Source: Closterium sp. Naga37s-1
Taxonomy: Eukaryota > Streptophyta > Zygnematophyceae > Desmidiales > Closteriaceae
Assembly: GCA_947471745.1 (NCBI GenBank)
Contig: CANJKZ010000724.1
Span: 2,272,501 to 2,336,500, forward strand
DNA length: 64,000 nt
Direction: 5' to 3'
Each line of letters opens with the position of its first letter. Within the stretch, counting starts at the first letter, position 1. A program made the translations under genes and the position numbers. This document shows positions 43,084 through 53,470 of this stretch, piece by piece. The notes under the pieces are model-generated. The model searched no databases and had not been told where the DNA came from. It saw nothing but the letters and a program-made list of their open reading frames with translations.

Positions 43084-44708
43084 ATGGCCGACGAAGTGGC
43101 GGCTGCGGTGCCACGTGTCGTGTCGCAATTGAACGATCTGGGGGCGTTCCCGAGCGCGACGTGGGTGGAAGGCGCGCTTCGACACATAGTCGCGACAGAC
43201 CCGTCAATTAATCTACCCGCCGACACAGGAAGAGGAGTACGAGGATTAGCGCGCGACGGCGGCGGGGGGAGAGGCGAGGGGGAAGAGCAGGCGTGGCGGG
43301 AAGTGGTAACCCGATGCATGGCGTTACTGCTACTAACGGATCTAAGAGCCGTGTCGTCCAATAGCGGCTGCCTGCCCGGTAACGTGCACGCCATGCACGA
43401 CCAGACGCTGCGAGGAAGCTTCCTTCTCCAGGTGGGGGCGGAGCGGCGGGAAGCGGGGACGGATGAGTGCGAGTTGGGGGATTTAGATTATAGCCGCGCC
43501 CGCAGCTGGTTTTGAGATTAAGAACGAGCCTGATTTCGCTGACTGTCCGCTCGTGAAAGAGTGTCCCGCATCTGACTTCCCTGCAATGCGTGTCCGCTGT
43601 GTGATGGCGCCAGGTCCACGAGTTAGTAGACTCGACATAGCTCTGTGCATGTTCCCCCGTGCATGCCCCCCATGCATGTCCCCCCCTTGCTCCCCCAGGT
43701 TGACTAGGTGGTGGACATTTCCGCGCCCCTCACCTTTCCGCCCACGCGCAGCGCATCTGACTGCGCTCAGCTCACTGCCCCGCCCTGTGTGTCCCCCCTT
43801 GCTTCCCCAGGTTGACTAGGTGGTGGACATATCCGTGCCCCTCCCCTCATCTGTCCTTCCACTCCGCGCCTCTGACCGCGCTGACTTCCCCGCCCTGCGT
43901 GTCCCCCCTTGCGCCCCCAGGTGGACGAGGTGGCCGACATATCCGTGCCCCTCAGGTTTCCTCCCACTCAGCGCATCTGACTGCGCTCGCTGCCCCCCCG
44001 CCCTGCACGTTCCCCCCTTGCCCCCCAGGTGGACGAGGTGGTCGACATATCCGTGCCCCTCAGGTTCCGCTACCCCCCTTCCCCCTCCGCCGCTCCTGGC
44101 ACTGGCGCAGGGCGGGGTGGAGGCGGAAGGGGGGGAGGCAGGGGGCGGGGACGGGGCATGGGGGACGGCAACGGAAGTGGAGCAGCAGGGATGGGCGGAG
44201 GAACGGGGGAGGAGCAGCAGTGGGGAGGCGGAGGCGTAGGGGGAGGAGGGGGAGGCGGAGGTGGAGGTGGAGGGGGAGGGGGAGGGGGAGGGGGGGAGGG
44301 AGCGGGGCAGGGGCGGCGGTGCCTGAAGGTGCAGCTGACGGATGGCGTGCAGGCGGTGTGTGGCATGGAGTACCGCCACGTGCCCGCGCTCTCTCCCTCC
44401 ATGGCCCCCGGCTGCAAGGTGTGTGTGCGCTCTCTGCTCTCTGCTCTCCGCTCTCTGCTCTCTGCTCTCTGCTCTCCGCTCTCTGCTCTCTGCTCTCTGC
44501 TCTCCGCTCTTTGCTCTCTGCTCTCTGCTCTCCGCTCTCTGCTCTCTGCTCTCCGCTCTCTGCTCTCTGCTCTCTGCTCTCCGCTCTCCGCTCTCTGCTC
44601 TCCGCTCTCCGCTCTCCGCTCTCTGCTCTCCGCTCTCCGCTCCCTGCTCTCTGCTCTCCGCTCTCCGCTCTCTGCTCTCTGCTCTCCGCTCTCCGCTCTC
44701 TGCTCTCT

Positions 44709-44742
<34 letters not shown>

Positions 44743-44911
44743 TGCTCTCCGCTCTCTGCTCTCTGCTCTCCGCTCTCCGCTCTCCGCTCTCTGCTCTCTG
44801 CTCTCCGCTCTCTGCTCTCTGCTCTCCGCTCTCTGCTCTCTGCTCTCTGCTCTCCGCTCTCTGCTCTCCGCTCTCTGCTCTCTGCTCTCTGCTCTCTGCT
44901 CTCTGCTCTCT

Positions 44912-44952
<41 letters not shown>

Positions 44953-45329
44953 TGCTCTCTGCTCTCCGCTCTCTGCTCTCTGCTCTCTGCTCTCTGCTCT
45001 CCGCTCTCTGCTCTCCGCTCTCCGCTCTCTGCTCTCTGCTCTCTGCTCTCCGCTCTCTGCTCTCTGCTCTCTGCTCTCCGCTCTCTGCTCTCTGCTCTCT
45101 GCTCTCCGCTCTCTGCTCTCCGCTCTCTGCTCTCTGCTCTCCGCTCTCTGCTCTCTGCTCTCCGCTCTCTGCTCTCTGCTCTGCTCTCTGCTCTCTGCTC
45201 TCTGCTCTCCGCTCTCCGCTCTCTGCTCTCCGCTCTCTGCTCTCTGCTCTCCGCTCTCTGCTCTCTGCTCTCTGCTCTCCGCTCTCTGCTCTCTGCTCTC
45301 TGCTCTCTGCTCTCCGCTCCCTGCTCTCT

Positions 45330-45363
<34 letters not shown>

Positions 45364-45371
45364 TGCTCTCT

Positions 45372-45405
<34 letters not shown>

Positions 45406-45566
45406 TGCTCTCCGCTCTCTGCTCTCTGCTCTCCGCTCTCCGCTCTCCGCTCTCTGCTCTCTGCTCTCTGTCTCTGCTCTCTGCTCTCCGCTCTCTGCTC
45501 TCTGCTCTCTGCTCTCCGCTCTCTGCTCTCCGCTCTCTGCTCTCTGCTCTCTGCTCTCTGATCTCT

Positions 45567-45607
<41 letters not shown>

Positions 45608-47245
45608 TGCTCTCTGCTCTCCGCTCTCTGCTCTCCGCTCTCTGCTCTCTGCTCTCCGCTCTCTGCTCTCCGCTCTCTGCTCTCTGCTCTCCGCTCTCTG
45701 CTCTCTGCTCTCTGCTCTCCGCTCTCCGCTCTCTGCTCTCTGCTCTCCGCTCTCTGCTCTCTGCTCTCCGCTCTCTGCTCTCTGCTCTCTGCTCTCCGCT
45801 CTCTGCTCTCTGCTCTCTGCTCTCTGCTCTCCGCTCTCTGCTCTCTGCTCTCTGCTCTCTGCTCTCCGCTCTCTGCTCTCTGCTCTCTGCTCTCCGCTCT
45901 CTGCTCTCTGCTCTCTGCTCCGTGTTGTGCTTGCTGCGTTGGGCCTGTTTGAGGCTTAGCAGCAGTGTGTGTGTGCCGTGTGCGGTGCTGTGCGATGGAG
46001 TTGGATGTGCTGTGGGTGCGGAGAGGTTCGATGTCTGAGTGGGGAGATTCCAAAGCCTGCTTTTTCTAGGCTGGATGGGCGGTTTAGACATAGCAGTCAA
46101 TGCTTTGGGAGGCGGAGTCACAAATTGGAAAAAGTGGGAGGAAGGGGGCGGGAGGGAGGATGGAAGCAATTACGTGCTATGTTTCTCATTGTCTCTTCAT
46201 ACCAGCTCCTTTTCCTCTCACATTCTCACACTGTTTTTTGGTTCACTCTCCCTCTTCTCTCCCTCTTTTGTTCTGCTTTTCTCTCCTACTTCTCATGAAC
46301 CGCCTGGCCTTCCCTTGTTGTATAAAGGCAGGTGATTCTAAGAGACGTGCTTGTAAGGAGAGGCCTGCTGCTGTTGCTCCCTGAGCTCGTGCAAGTCCTG
46401 GGAGGACACGTGGCACATTTGGAGGCTGCCAGGTGCCGCATCGCGGACCACTTTTCTCGCCCCTCGCGGCCGCACTCACTCTCACGGTGAGTTTATGTGT
46501 CTATGTGTGTACGAGCACGTTTGTGTCCTGACTGACCCTTTCCCCTGCGTTGTTGCCTTGCTGTCCGTCTGCTCTGCGTGTACATGTAAGCAAGGATGGC
46601 CCCCCGTGCCTGTGTGTGTATATGGTAGGACTTTTGAGAATTCTCAAAAGTCGCTCCAATGTAGAAATCACTTTTGAGAATTCTCAAAAGTGACTTTTGA
46701 GAATTCTCAAAAGTGACTTTTGAGAATTCTCAAAAGTGATTTCAATATAGCCAATGTAGGCATGGATGCCCCCCGTGCCTGTGTATATGGTGTGGGAGTG
46801 CGGGCGTGCTTATGCATTGACTTCCTATGGGTCTTGTGGGTCCTATGGGTCTTATGGGTCTTATCTTATGCGAGGTTGGCATAGGCCGTTGATAGGAACG
46901 TCTGTCTGGTCGTTTTAGTGTGGAGAGCTTGGTGAAGAGTGGCAATAGAGCATGGTGGTAGCATGGTGGTAGCATGGTGGTAGCATGGTGGTAGCATGGT
47001 AGTCGCTTTTCAAAAGTTCCTATTCAACAGAAAAGACCGCCTCACAAACCTCCTTCCCTCCCACTCCTCTCGCTTCCTCCCTGCATGCATGCTCGGCAGG
47101 GGGCGTCTCTCCTCTCGTTCCACCTTAGAGAGCACCACTCTCATGCTCGCTCAAGAGGTTGCCTGGCCTCCTGACCCTGCTGCCTCTGCTGCGGCCCCTG
47201 ATGTTACCACTGATGCTGCTGCTGCCTCTGGTGGTGGTGCTTCTG

Positions 47246-47281
<36 letters not shown>

Positions 47282-49951
47282 CTGCAGCTGCTGCTAGTGG
47301 TACAGCATATGCTGGTTCCCCTGGCTCGAACCAGGGTCAATACCACAGTCGCTACAACTCCACTTCAGCGGCTGCTTCTACCACTTTTGCTGCCGCCGCC
47401 ACTGCCACCGCTGCCGCCGCCACCGCCGGTGCTGCAGCTGTTGCGTCTGCGTCTCCTGGTGGTGGAATCAACGCTTCTGCTGTCGGCTCAAACCAGCCGA
47501 CCCACGCACACGTGGCGCCATCTTGGCGTGACACGTCACCTTCCCTGCCACGTCAGCAGAGCTCTTATCCGCAGCGGAAGCAACAGCTGGAGACTGGGGC
47601 CCAGCAGAATGGGTTTTGTGGGAACGGTTACCTGGGAGATGGGCAGGCAGGGGGGATTTCAAGGGAAAATGGATTGGGAGAGAGAGAGGTGCGAGGAGAA
47701 GAGGAGGGAGAAGAGGGACGGGGAGAAGGGGTGGGGGATATGGAGGAGGATGAGGAGGAGGTAGGCGGTAGAGTAGGGAGGAGGAGGGTTGGGTTAGGGA
47801 GACGGACAGGGGTGGTGAGAGGGCGTCGAGTAGTTTTAGATGATGAATGGGAGGGGGATGAGGAGGACGAGAGGCAGGGGGGAGGGCGAGCGAGAAGGGA
47901 GGAGAGGGGAGAACAGGGGGCGGAGAGGAGAGGAGGAGGGCATGAGGAGGTGGAGATGGAAGAGGAGGAGGAGGCTGTGTGGAGGCGTTGGGGTGATGGT
48001 GGAGTGTTGGGGAACCGTCCTCCTCGCCCTTCTCCCCCTACTGCTGCTGCTCCAACTTCCACTCCCCCTACTGCTGCCCGCACTGCTTCACCCCCTACTG
48101 CTGCGTCTGCTGCTGCTTCTGCTGCTCCCTCTGCTGTTGGTAGTGGGCGTGTGGGTGGTGCAGGGGAGGGGGTGAAACGAATGGAGGTTGTAGACCTGAC
48201 AGACGATGAGGATGCTGCCGATGCTGCTGTAGGGATGATGAACCAACCCTCACCAGCAGCACCTGCAGCAGCACCTGCAGCAGCACCTGCAGCAGCAGCA
48301 AAAGCAGCAGCAGCATTTTCAGCAGCACCACCACCATTGTCAGCAGCAACAATGCATGTGGGCGCAAGAGCGACAGTGTCAGCAGCAGCAGAACCAGCAG
48401 CAGAGGCAGCCGCAACAGGCGCAGCGGCATCAGCAGTGGGAGGAGGAGGAGGGGAAGTGTTTGGTTACTTGGCGGATGTTGCTGCGGGAGGGGAGGAAGA
48501 GGACAGAACAGGAGCAGAAGCAAGAGGAGGAGGGAGTGAGAGGGAGGGTGGCAAGCGGCTCACTGTGAAGGTATGCCGGCGGGTAGCGTAACCTTGGATA
48601 GGGCCGAGCCCTTTCGTTCCCATTCTTCTTCCTTACGGATGCTTGTTTGTGGTGGTGGTGGGGTGGTGCCTCAAGGTTGAGGGTGAGATTTCTGTTGTGC
48701 GGTTCCTTTGCTTCTCTCTGCTCGTCACTGTTGTGTTTCTTCCGGTTCTTTCTGTGTACTTCCATTTGCACCAAGTGCTGGGTGCAAGCTACTGCAACTG
48801 AGGCACCTGAAAAAGCCACCGCACCACACTGCACCACACTGCACCACACCACACGCCTCTCATCCGCCCGTCCTCCCTCCTGTGCCCTCTCCCCCCCCTT
48901 TCCCAGTGCGTGGTGGTGGGGGTGAAGGAGTTCAGCTATCGCACGCCCGGTGTGGTGCGCCTGGTGGTGTATGTCGATGATGGCTGCTCGCTCATGCCCG
49001 CTGCCGTGCACCCTGCTGTGAGTGCAGTGACTGTGATGTGAACCCTGCTGTGGACAATAAGTAGCTGCATTTTCTCTCGACTTTTAGTACACCGCACACA
49101 ACACATCCCACACGCAAAAATAAAAATGAAAATAACCCAATAAGTTTCCTCTTCCTCTGTGTTATTCTGACCACATCCCCCCTGTGTTATTCTGACCACA
49201 TCCCCCCTGTGTTATTCTGACCACATCCCCCCCGTGTCTTTCTGACCATGGCCCCCACCAGGAGATAGCGCGGCTGTTGCACATGGACGAGGCGGCTCTG
49301 CTCGCCATCACCCACGCGCCGTCCCTGCCACCTCCCTTCCGCTCCGCACTCATGCGCCTGCAAGCCTTCCTTGCGTCCTTCGAGGTGATTGCTTTGAGGT
49401 GATTCGAGGTGATTCCTGTGAGGGTCCAATGGGGTGATCTTGTTTGCCATCCAGCTGTCTCCCATGATAGTGTTTCCTTGCGGTACCGTATGTTCTGATG
49501 GGGTGAGTCTGAGTCTGCACTCTCATTGCTTTGTCTCGCCCTGCTCAACAGCATGCTGTCTTCCCTCCCAGTCGACTTTGAGCACTCGTGCCCAACTCAG
49601 TTGCTCCACTCGCCTGCTTTGACCCGCCTTGAAGCTCTCAACCCCAGGATTGTCGACTCGTGCTCCTCTCTATCTCTGCTCCCTCATTCTTCTCGCTTCC
49701 TTCTCTCTTCGGTGCATGCCTTTCATCCTCACTCTCTGCCTCAGGGGCTTATTGAAGTTGCCTATTCTCGGTCGCATCCCAACTCAGGCACCAACTCAGC
49801 AGGTGTCGGTGCCTCGAAGGGGGCAGTGGGGGAGGAGCAAAGCAGGACAAGGGAGTTGACGATATTCCACATGAGCACAGGCTGCAGAGGGATAGACCTC
49901 AGGCTGATTTCGGATAGAGTGGCTTCGGCGTGGGAGAGGTTTAAAAGTTGA
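43084..49951 (+). CDS. RMI1: RMI1-like protein (RecQ-mediated genome instability 1), seven exons
   Basis: Exons 43084-43431, 44029-44418, 46332-46486, 47100-48570, 48907-49017, 49262-49384 and 49745-49951 join in frame to 934 aa. The N-terminal helical part and first OB fold are clear: VDEVVDISVPLRFRYP, RCLKVQLTDGVQAVCGMEYR, then PGCKVILRDVLVRRGLLLLL and PELVQVLGGHVAHLEAARCR. Exon 4 is a 490-residue low-complexity linker with a short motif VVDLTDDED. Exon 5 (CVVVGVKEFSYRTPGVVRLV) looks like a strand-rich C-terminal OB segment. RMI1 works with a BLM-type helicase and topoisomerase III to dissolve double Holliday junctions in the nucleus. Exon 2 has a Gly-rich insertion in the OB fold. The assignment of exons 4-7 rests on phase and order. 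Confidence 0.82.
43699..43960 (+). pseudogene. Three decoy copies of the start of RMI1 exon 2
   Basis: At 43699, 43811 and 43921, each directly after CAG, the sequence repeats the first 40 bp of exon 2. The first two read VD-stop-VVDIS and the third VDEVADISVPLRFP. The intact start is at 44029. Spacing is 112, 110 and 108 bp. Confidence 0.88.
44427..45923. repeat. 7-bp array (CTCTCYG)n, about 1.5 kb
   Basis: About 210 copies of CTCTCTG or CTCTCCG, starting 8 bp after the 5' splice site of RMI1 exon 2. All frames are open on both strands, giving spurious long ORFs. The order of T and C variants is irregular. Confidence 0.96.
46630..46737. repeat. Four copies of a 22-bp perfect palindrome
   Basis: ACTTTTGAGAA followed by its exact inverse at 46630-46651, 46670-46691, 46693-46714 and 46716-46737, inside intron 3 of the RMI1-like gene. 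The last three are separated by a single base. Confidence 0.95.
46945..47000. repeat. 11-bp repeat, five copies
   Basis: Unit AGCATGGTGGT, just upstream of RMI1 exon 4. Confidence 0.9.
49155..49250. repeat. 25-bp repeat, about four copies
   Basis: Unit TGTTATTCTGACCACATCCC plus CCCTG, in intron 5 of the RMI1-like gene up to its acceptor at 49261. Confidence 0.9.
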
Positions 49952-50700
49952 TGCAAGAGCATGTACCATTGTGTTGGCTGATTTGTGTTGTGTTTTGCTA
50001 ATGGTGTATATCTCCCATCAGGCTGCTCTAGGCATTTCATTCATTCCTTTGAAGTGTTGTTGTTTTCCTCCCATTAGATGCCTGCACGGACCAATGCCAA
50101 TGTGACACGACCTAAGTTTGTGATAAGTTGGTCGCCAAGTCTGTGTCCTTCAGTGGTCGGCTCGGGTCGGGTCTCCCCTTTTCCGGGCCTTGAGAATGCC
50201 TTCCAATCTGCGTGGTTCAGTAGGGTTCCACACGTAGACAAACGGTTCACACTGCTCGCTTCGAATCGTAACGCACCAGACCGGACTGAACCTTGGCGAT
50301 TGAATTCAGCAGGAATGCGCGATTGTGCTGAATCTAGTTCAAAAGAGATCCTGCAAACCTGTCTGCTGCTCCCTCCCTGAAGATCACATTCATTCCGCCT
50401 CCCTCTTGCTTCCTTGACTTGTTGCCATTGAGGCCATGGTGCATCATATGCAAGCTCGTTTCACGCCGCACCGCAACGCACCCTCCACATTGCTCGTCGT
50501 CTCGCTCCCACCTGTCCTGCCCCGGCCGCTGCCGTAGCTGTACCATCTCGGAGTGTACATTGCTCCTTTGCACCTTTGCTCTCGCTCTCACCCTCAATTT
50601 CAACAAATTGCCTCGAGTCTTTCCTAGCAACAACCTAATCTCCTAGAAGTTGTGCGAGTCCTTCCAACAGCAACCTTCTACCGTCGTCGTGCACTCAAAG
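49952..50700. other. Intergenic between RMI1-like and F-box/LRR genes
   Basis: No gene. Part of it (about 50450-50640) is repeated upstream of the second F-box/LRR gene (about 54260-54400), so it belongs to the duplicated unit. Confidence 0.55.
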
Positions 50701-52722
50701 ATGGCGGCTTCCAATCCCCCACACGACCTGATTCAAACGACCACCGAAACTACTTCTACCATTAGTGACCCGTTCGAGAATTTCCCAGATGACCTTCTCG
50801 TCTTAATATTTCGCCACGCCATGCAAGCCCCACCCGCATTACCCGCCGCTCCTGCCGACAACCAGCAGGACCCTTCCACCACCGCATCGTCACCTTCTTC
50901 CGCCTCCCCCGCCGCCTCATCCGCCGCCTCTCCCGTCGCCTCCTCCGCCGCTGCCTCCGCCGTTTCCTCCGCCGCCTCCTCCGCCGCTTCCGCCGCCCTC
51001 TCCGCTGCCTTCTCCGCTGCCTCCGCCATCTCCTCCTCCCCACCCCCCGTCTGCCCGTTCTCCCTCGCGCTCGTGTCGTCGCGCTGGCTGCGCCTCGCGT
51101 ATCTCGCCGTGCCGTCCATCGACCTCACGCAGCGTCGCGCGATTCCCGCATCGGATCTCGCGCGTTCCGTCGCTCGGATGCCGAATCTCGCCTCGCTTTA
51201 CGTCGCCGTGGACCCTCCGGCTTCCCTCACCGACTCGCTTATAGCGACGATCGCGCGCGCGTGTCCCGCGCTTGCAAATCTGACCCTGTCGCCGTACGGT
51301 TCGTACACGTCACACGGCCTCGATACGATCTTTTCGCATTGCACGCGCCTGAAGAAACTCGATGTTCACTGTCCACGCACGGTCACCGCGTTTCCAGGAA
51401 GCATCGCGAGTATAACAGGGCTGGTTTCTCTTAGCATTTCGTCAGGCACCCTCTCGCAACTACCTGATGAGATCGGCGCGCTTCACGCTCTAGAATCCCT
51501 GTATTTAGAAACAGATAATCTCGAATCGCTGCCCGAAACTTTGGGCAGCCTCAGCAACCTACGGGACCTGGAGCTGGTGGAGTGCACTGCTTTATCCTCC
51601 CTGCCCAATACAGTTGGGCAACTGTTGAAATTATCTCATTTCTGTGCGATGGGGTGCGAGGATCTAGTCACTCTCCCCAAGTCATTCTGCCGGTGTTTTG
51701 CCCTAAACACCCTCGACCTAGCCCTGCCAAACATTTCGAGGCTGCCCGATAATTTCGGGCAGCTGCGCAGCCTACGCTCGCTAAACATTTGTTCCTGCCA
51801 TGCTCTTGAAACGCTACCCGCATCATTCACCCAGCTATCCTCCCTCCAGCTGTTAGACCTCAGCGAGTGTTTTTTTCAGCTGCCCGAAGACTTGGGAAAT
51901 TTGACCAATCTGAGAAGGCTGATGGTCAGTGATTGCAGTGAGCTCACTCGCCTGCCCGCCTCTCTGCCCCAGCTTTCCCTCCTCGAATGCCTGCGAATCA
52001 ATGGCTGTAGCCAGATTCGTTCCCTGCCCGAGAATACCGGGCAGCTTTCAGCCCTTGAAGCACTGTACCTGTGCAACCTGAGTGATCTGCAGAGTCTGCC
52101 CGAGTCCGTCGGGCAGCTGCAGAAGCTTCAGTCACTGAGGCTACACGGTTGTGACTCACTTCATTTGCTTCCTGAGTCCTTCCCACTGCTTCCCTCTCTG
52201 CACACTCTTGAAATCAGCAGCTGCGCCTCTCTCTCCTCTCTGTCCGAAAACTTCAGCGCCTTGCAGAATCTCCAACAGCTCAGCATCAGCTACTGCCCGA
52301 GAATTTCTCAGCTGCCCGCCAGCCTCACACGCTGCCCGTCCTTGCAGCGGCTCTTCATCCGCTGCTGCTCAGGCCTCACATGCCTGCCTGAAGCCATCGG
52401 TTCTACCCCACAGCTTGTCGAGCTTGATCTGGATAGCTGCAGGGGCGTTCGCACGCTGCCCTTCTCCCTTGCTCAGCTGTGCGTGCCACGCAATGGCTCG
52501 GTGGCACGGGTGAGGGTTGCCGGGTGCTGCCGGAAAGCGGATGTGGATTTGATTCTTCAGGACCTGGTGGATGAGGAGGGGTTGGAGGTGGTTGGGAGGG
52601 AACGGAGGGAAGTAGAAAGTGGTGAGGAAGAGGAGGAAGAGGAGGAGGAAGAGGGGGAGGATGAGGAGGAAGAGGAGGAAGAGGAGGAGGAAGAGGGGGA
52701 GGATGAGGAGGAAGAGGAGTAG
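50701..52722 (+). CDS. F-box/LRR protein, copy 1 of the tandem array
   Basis: 673 aa from ATG 50701 (MAASNPPHDLIQ), intronless. The F-box is split: the first helix (FENFPDDLLVLIFRHAM) and the rest (CPFSLALVSSRWLRLAYLAV) are separated by about 76 residues rich in Ala, Ser and Pro. Then come about 18 repeats of the type LPETLGSLSNLRDLELVEC and a C-terminal segment (VPRNGSVARVRVAGCCRKAD). The protein ends in a run of about 35 Glu/Asp/Gly. An SCF ubiquitin-ligase substrate receptor is the likely role, if the split F-box still folds. This copy has no frame damage and is the best candidate for a working gene. ATG 50701 is preferred because the two other copies also begin MAxxNPP. Confidence 0.85.
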   Translation: MAASNPPHDLIQTTTETTSTISDPFENFPDDLLVLIFRHAMQAPPALPAAPADNQQDPSTTASSPSSASPAASSAASPVASSAAASAVSSAASSAASAALSAAFSAASAISSSPPPVCPFSLALVSSRWLRLAYLAVPSIDLTQRRAIPASDLARSVARMPNLASLYVAVDPPASLTDSLIATIARACPALANLTLSPYGSYTSHGLDTIFSHCTRLKKLDVHCPRTVTAFPGSIASITGLVSLSISSGTLSQLPDEIGALHALESLYLETDNLESLPETLGSLSNLRDLELVECTALSSLPNTVGQLLKLSHFCAMGCEDLVTLPKSFCRCFALNTLDLALPNISRLPDNFGQLRSLRSLNICSCHALETLPASFTQLSSLQLLDLSECFFQLPEDLGNLTNLRRLMVSDCSELTRLPASLPQLSLLECLRINGCSQIRSLPENTGQLSALEALYLCNLSDLQSLPESVGQLQKLQSLRLHGCDSLHLLPESFPLLPSLHTLEISSCASLSSLSENFSALQNLQQLSISYCPRISQLPASLTRCPSLQRLFIRCCSGLTCLPEAIGSTPQLVELDLDSCRGVRTLPFSLAQLCVPRNGSVARVRVAGCCRKADVDLILQDLVDEEGLEVVGRERREVESGEEEEEEEEEEGEDEEEEEEEEEEEGEDEEEEE

Positions 52723-52916
52723 GAAGAGGGTTCAATCATCTTGTCTTTTTCTGGTCAGTCATAGTGGTGTTTCCTTGCGGCAAGTTCTGATGAGGTAATT
52801 ATGCACTCCCATTGCTTCGTCTCACCCTACTCAACAACAAAATGTACCATTAGAGTGTACCTAAATGATCAAGTTGACCCCACCCACTTACACCACTGAT
52901 CTGCTTTGGAATATAT

Positions 52917-53157
52917 ATTGCACTGCCTGCGTCAGCAGGCAGTGCAATCGAGTCAGCAAGCTGACCGCGGGCAAGAAAAAAACTACCGTAAAACCCACTC
53001 GGATGGCATGCCATCCGAGGGGGCCTCAACCCTAAAATATTAGGGTTGAGGCTCCCGAATGGCATGCCATAAGCCATGGGGTTTATTTTTTTTGCCCGCG
53101 GTCAGCTTGCTGACTCAGTCGGTAGCGCTACCGGGCGCTACCGACCGCTACCGGCTC
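52917..53157. other. Nested-hairpin island, MITE-like
   Basis: Within 240 bp: a hairpin with a perfect 14-bp stem and 4-base loop (52917-52948); exact 25-bp inverted repeats at 52950-52974 and 53092-53116; between them a 22-bp palindrome (52998-53019), an 11-bp-stem hairpin (53024-53051) and ATGGCATGCCAT (53059-53070); and after them GGTAGCGCTACC (53121-53132). No ORF. No clear target duplication. It lies between F-box/LRR copy 1 and the RMI1 exon remnant. Confidence 0.8.
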
Positions 53158-53299
53158 TAGGAAGTGAAATGTATTGACCAATGACCACCCCTATGGCATT
53201 GCTACTCTTCCTCCTTTTCATCCCCTCTCCTTTACTCATCTCTCTTCCTCCTCTTCTCACTGTTACATGCCTGCCTCTCGTCCTCCCTGTCTGTCCCAG

Positions 53300-53470
53300 G
53301 GCCTTATACCGTACAATTCGGTTGTTGTCAGGCTCATTTCAAATCAGGCAACAGCAGCAGGGGAGTTACGGCGGAGGAGCAAAGCAGGACAAGGAAGCTG
53401 GTGGTGATATTCCCCATGGGCACAGGCTGCAGAGAGATAGACCTCGGGTTGATTTCAGATAGAGTGGCTT
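53300..53470 (+). pseudogene. Decayed copy of the last RMI1 exon
   Basis: Follows CAG as the real exon does at 49745. It reads GLIPYNSVV, loses the frame in the middle, and in another frame recovers VIFPMGTGCREIDLGLISDR, to be compared with TIFHMSTGCRGIDLRLISDR in the real exon. It lies upstream of F-box/LRR copy 2. Confidence 0.85.

Noticed and set aside
43812..46169. ORFs of about 700 codons on both strands (Ser-Ala-Leu and Glu-Ser-Arg repeats)
   Set aside because: These are the 7-bp intronic array plus flanks. The array has no stop in any frame.
53024..53051. Telomeric repeat (CCCTAAA)
   Set aside because: A single inverted pair within a hairpin, not a tandem telomeric array.
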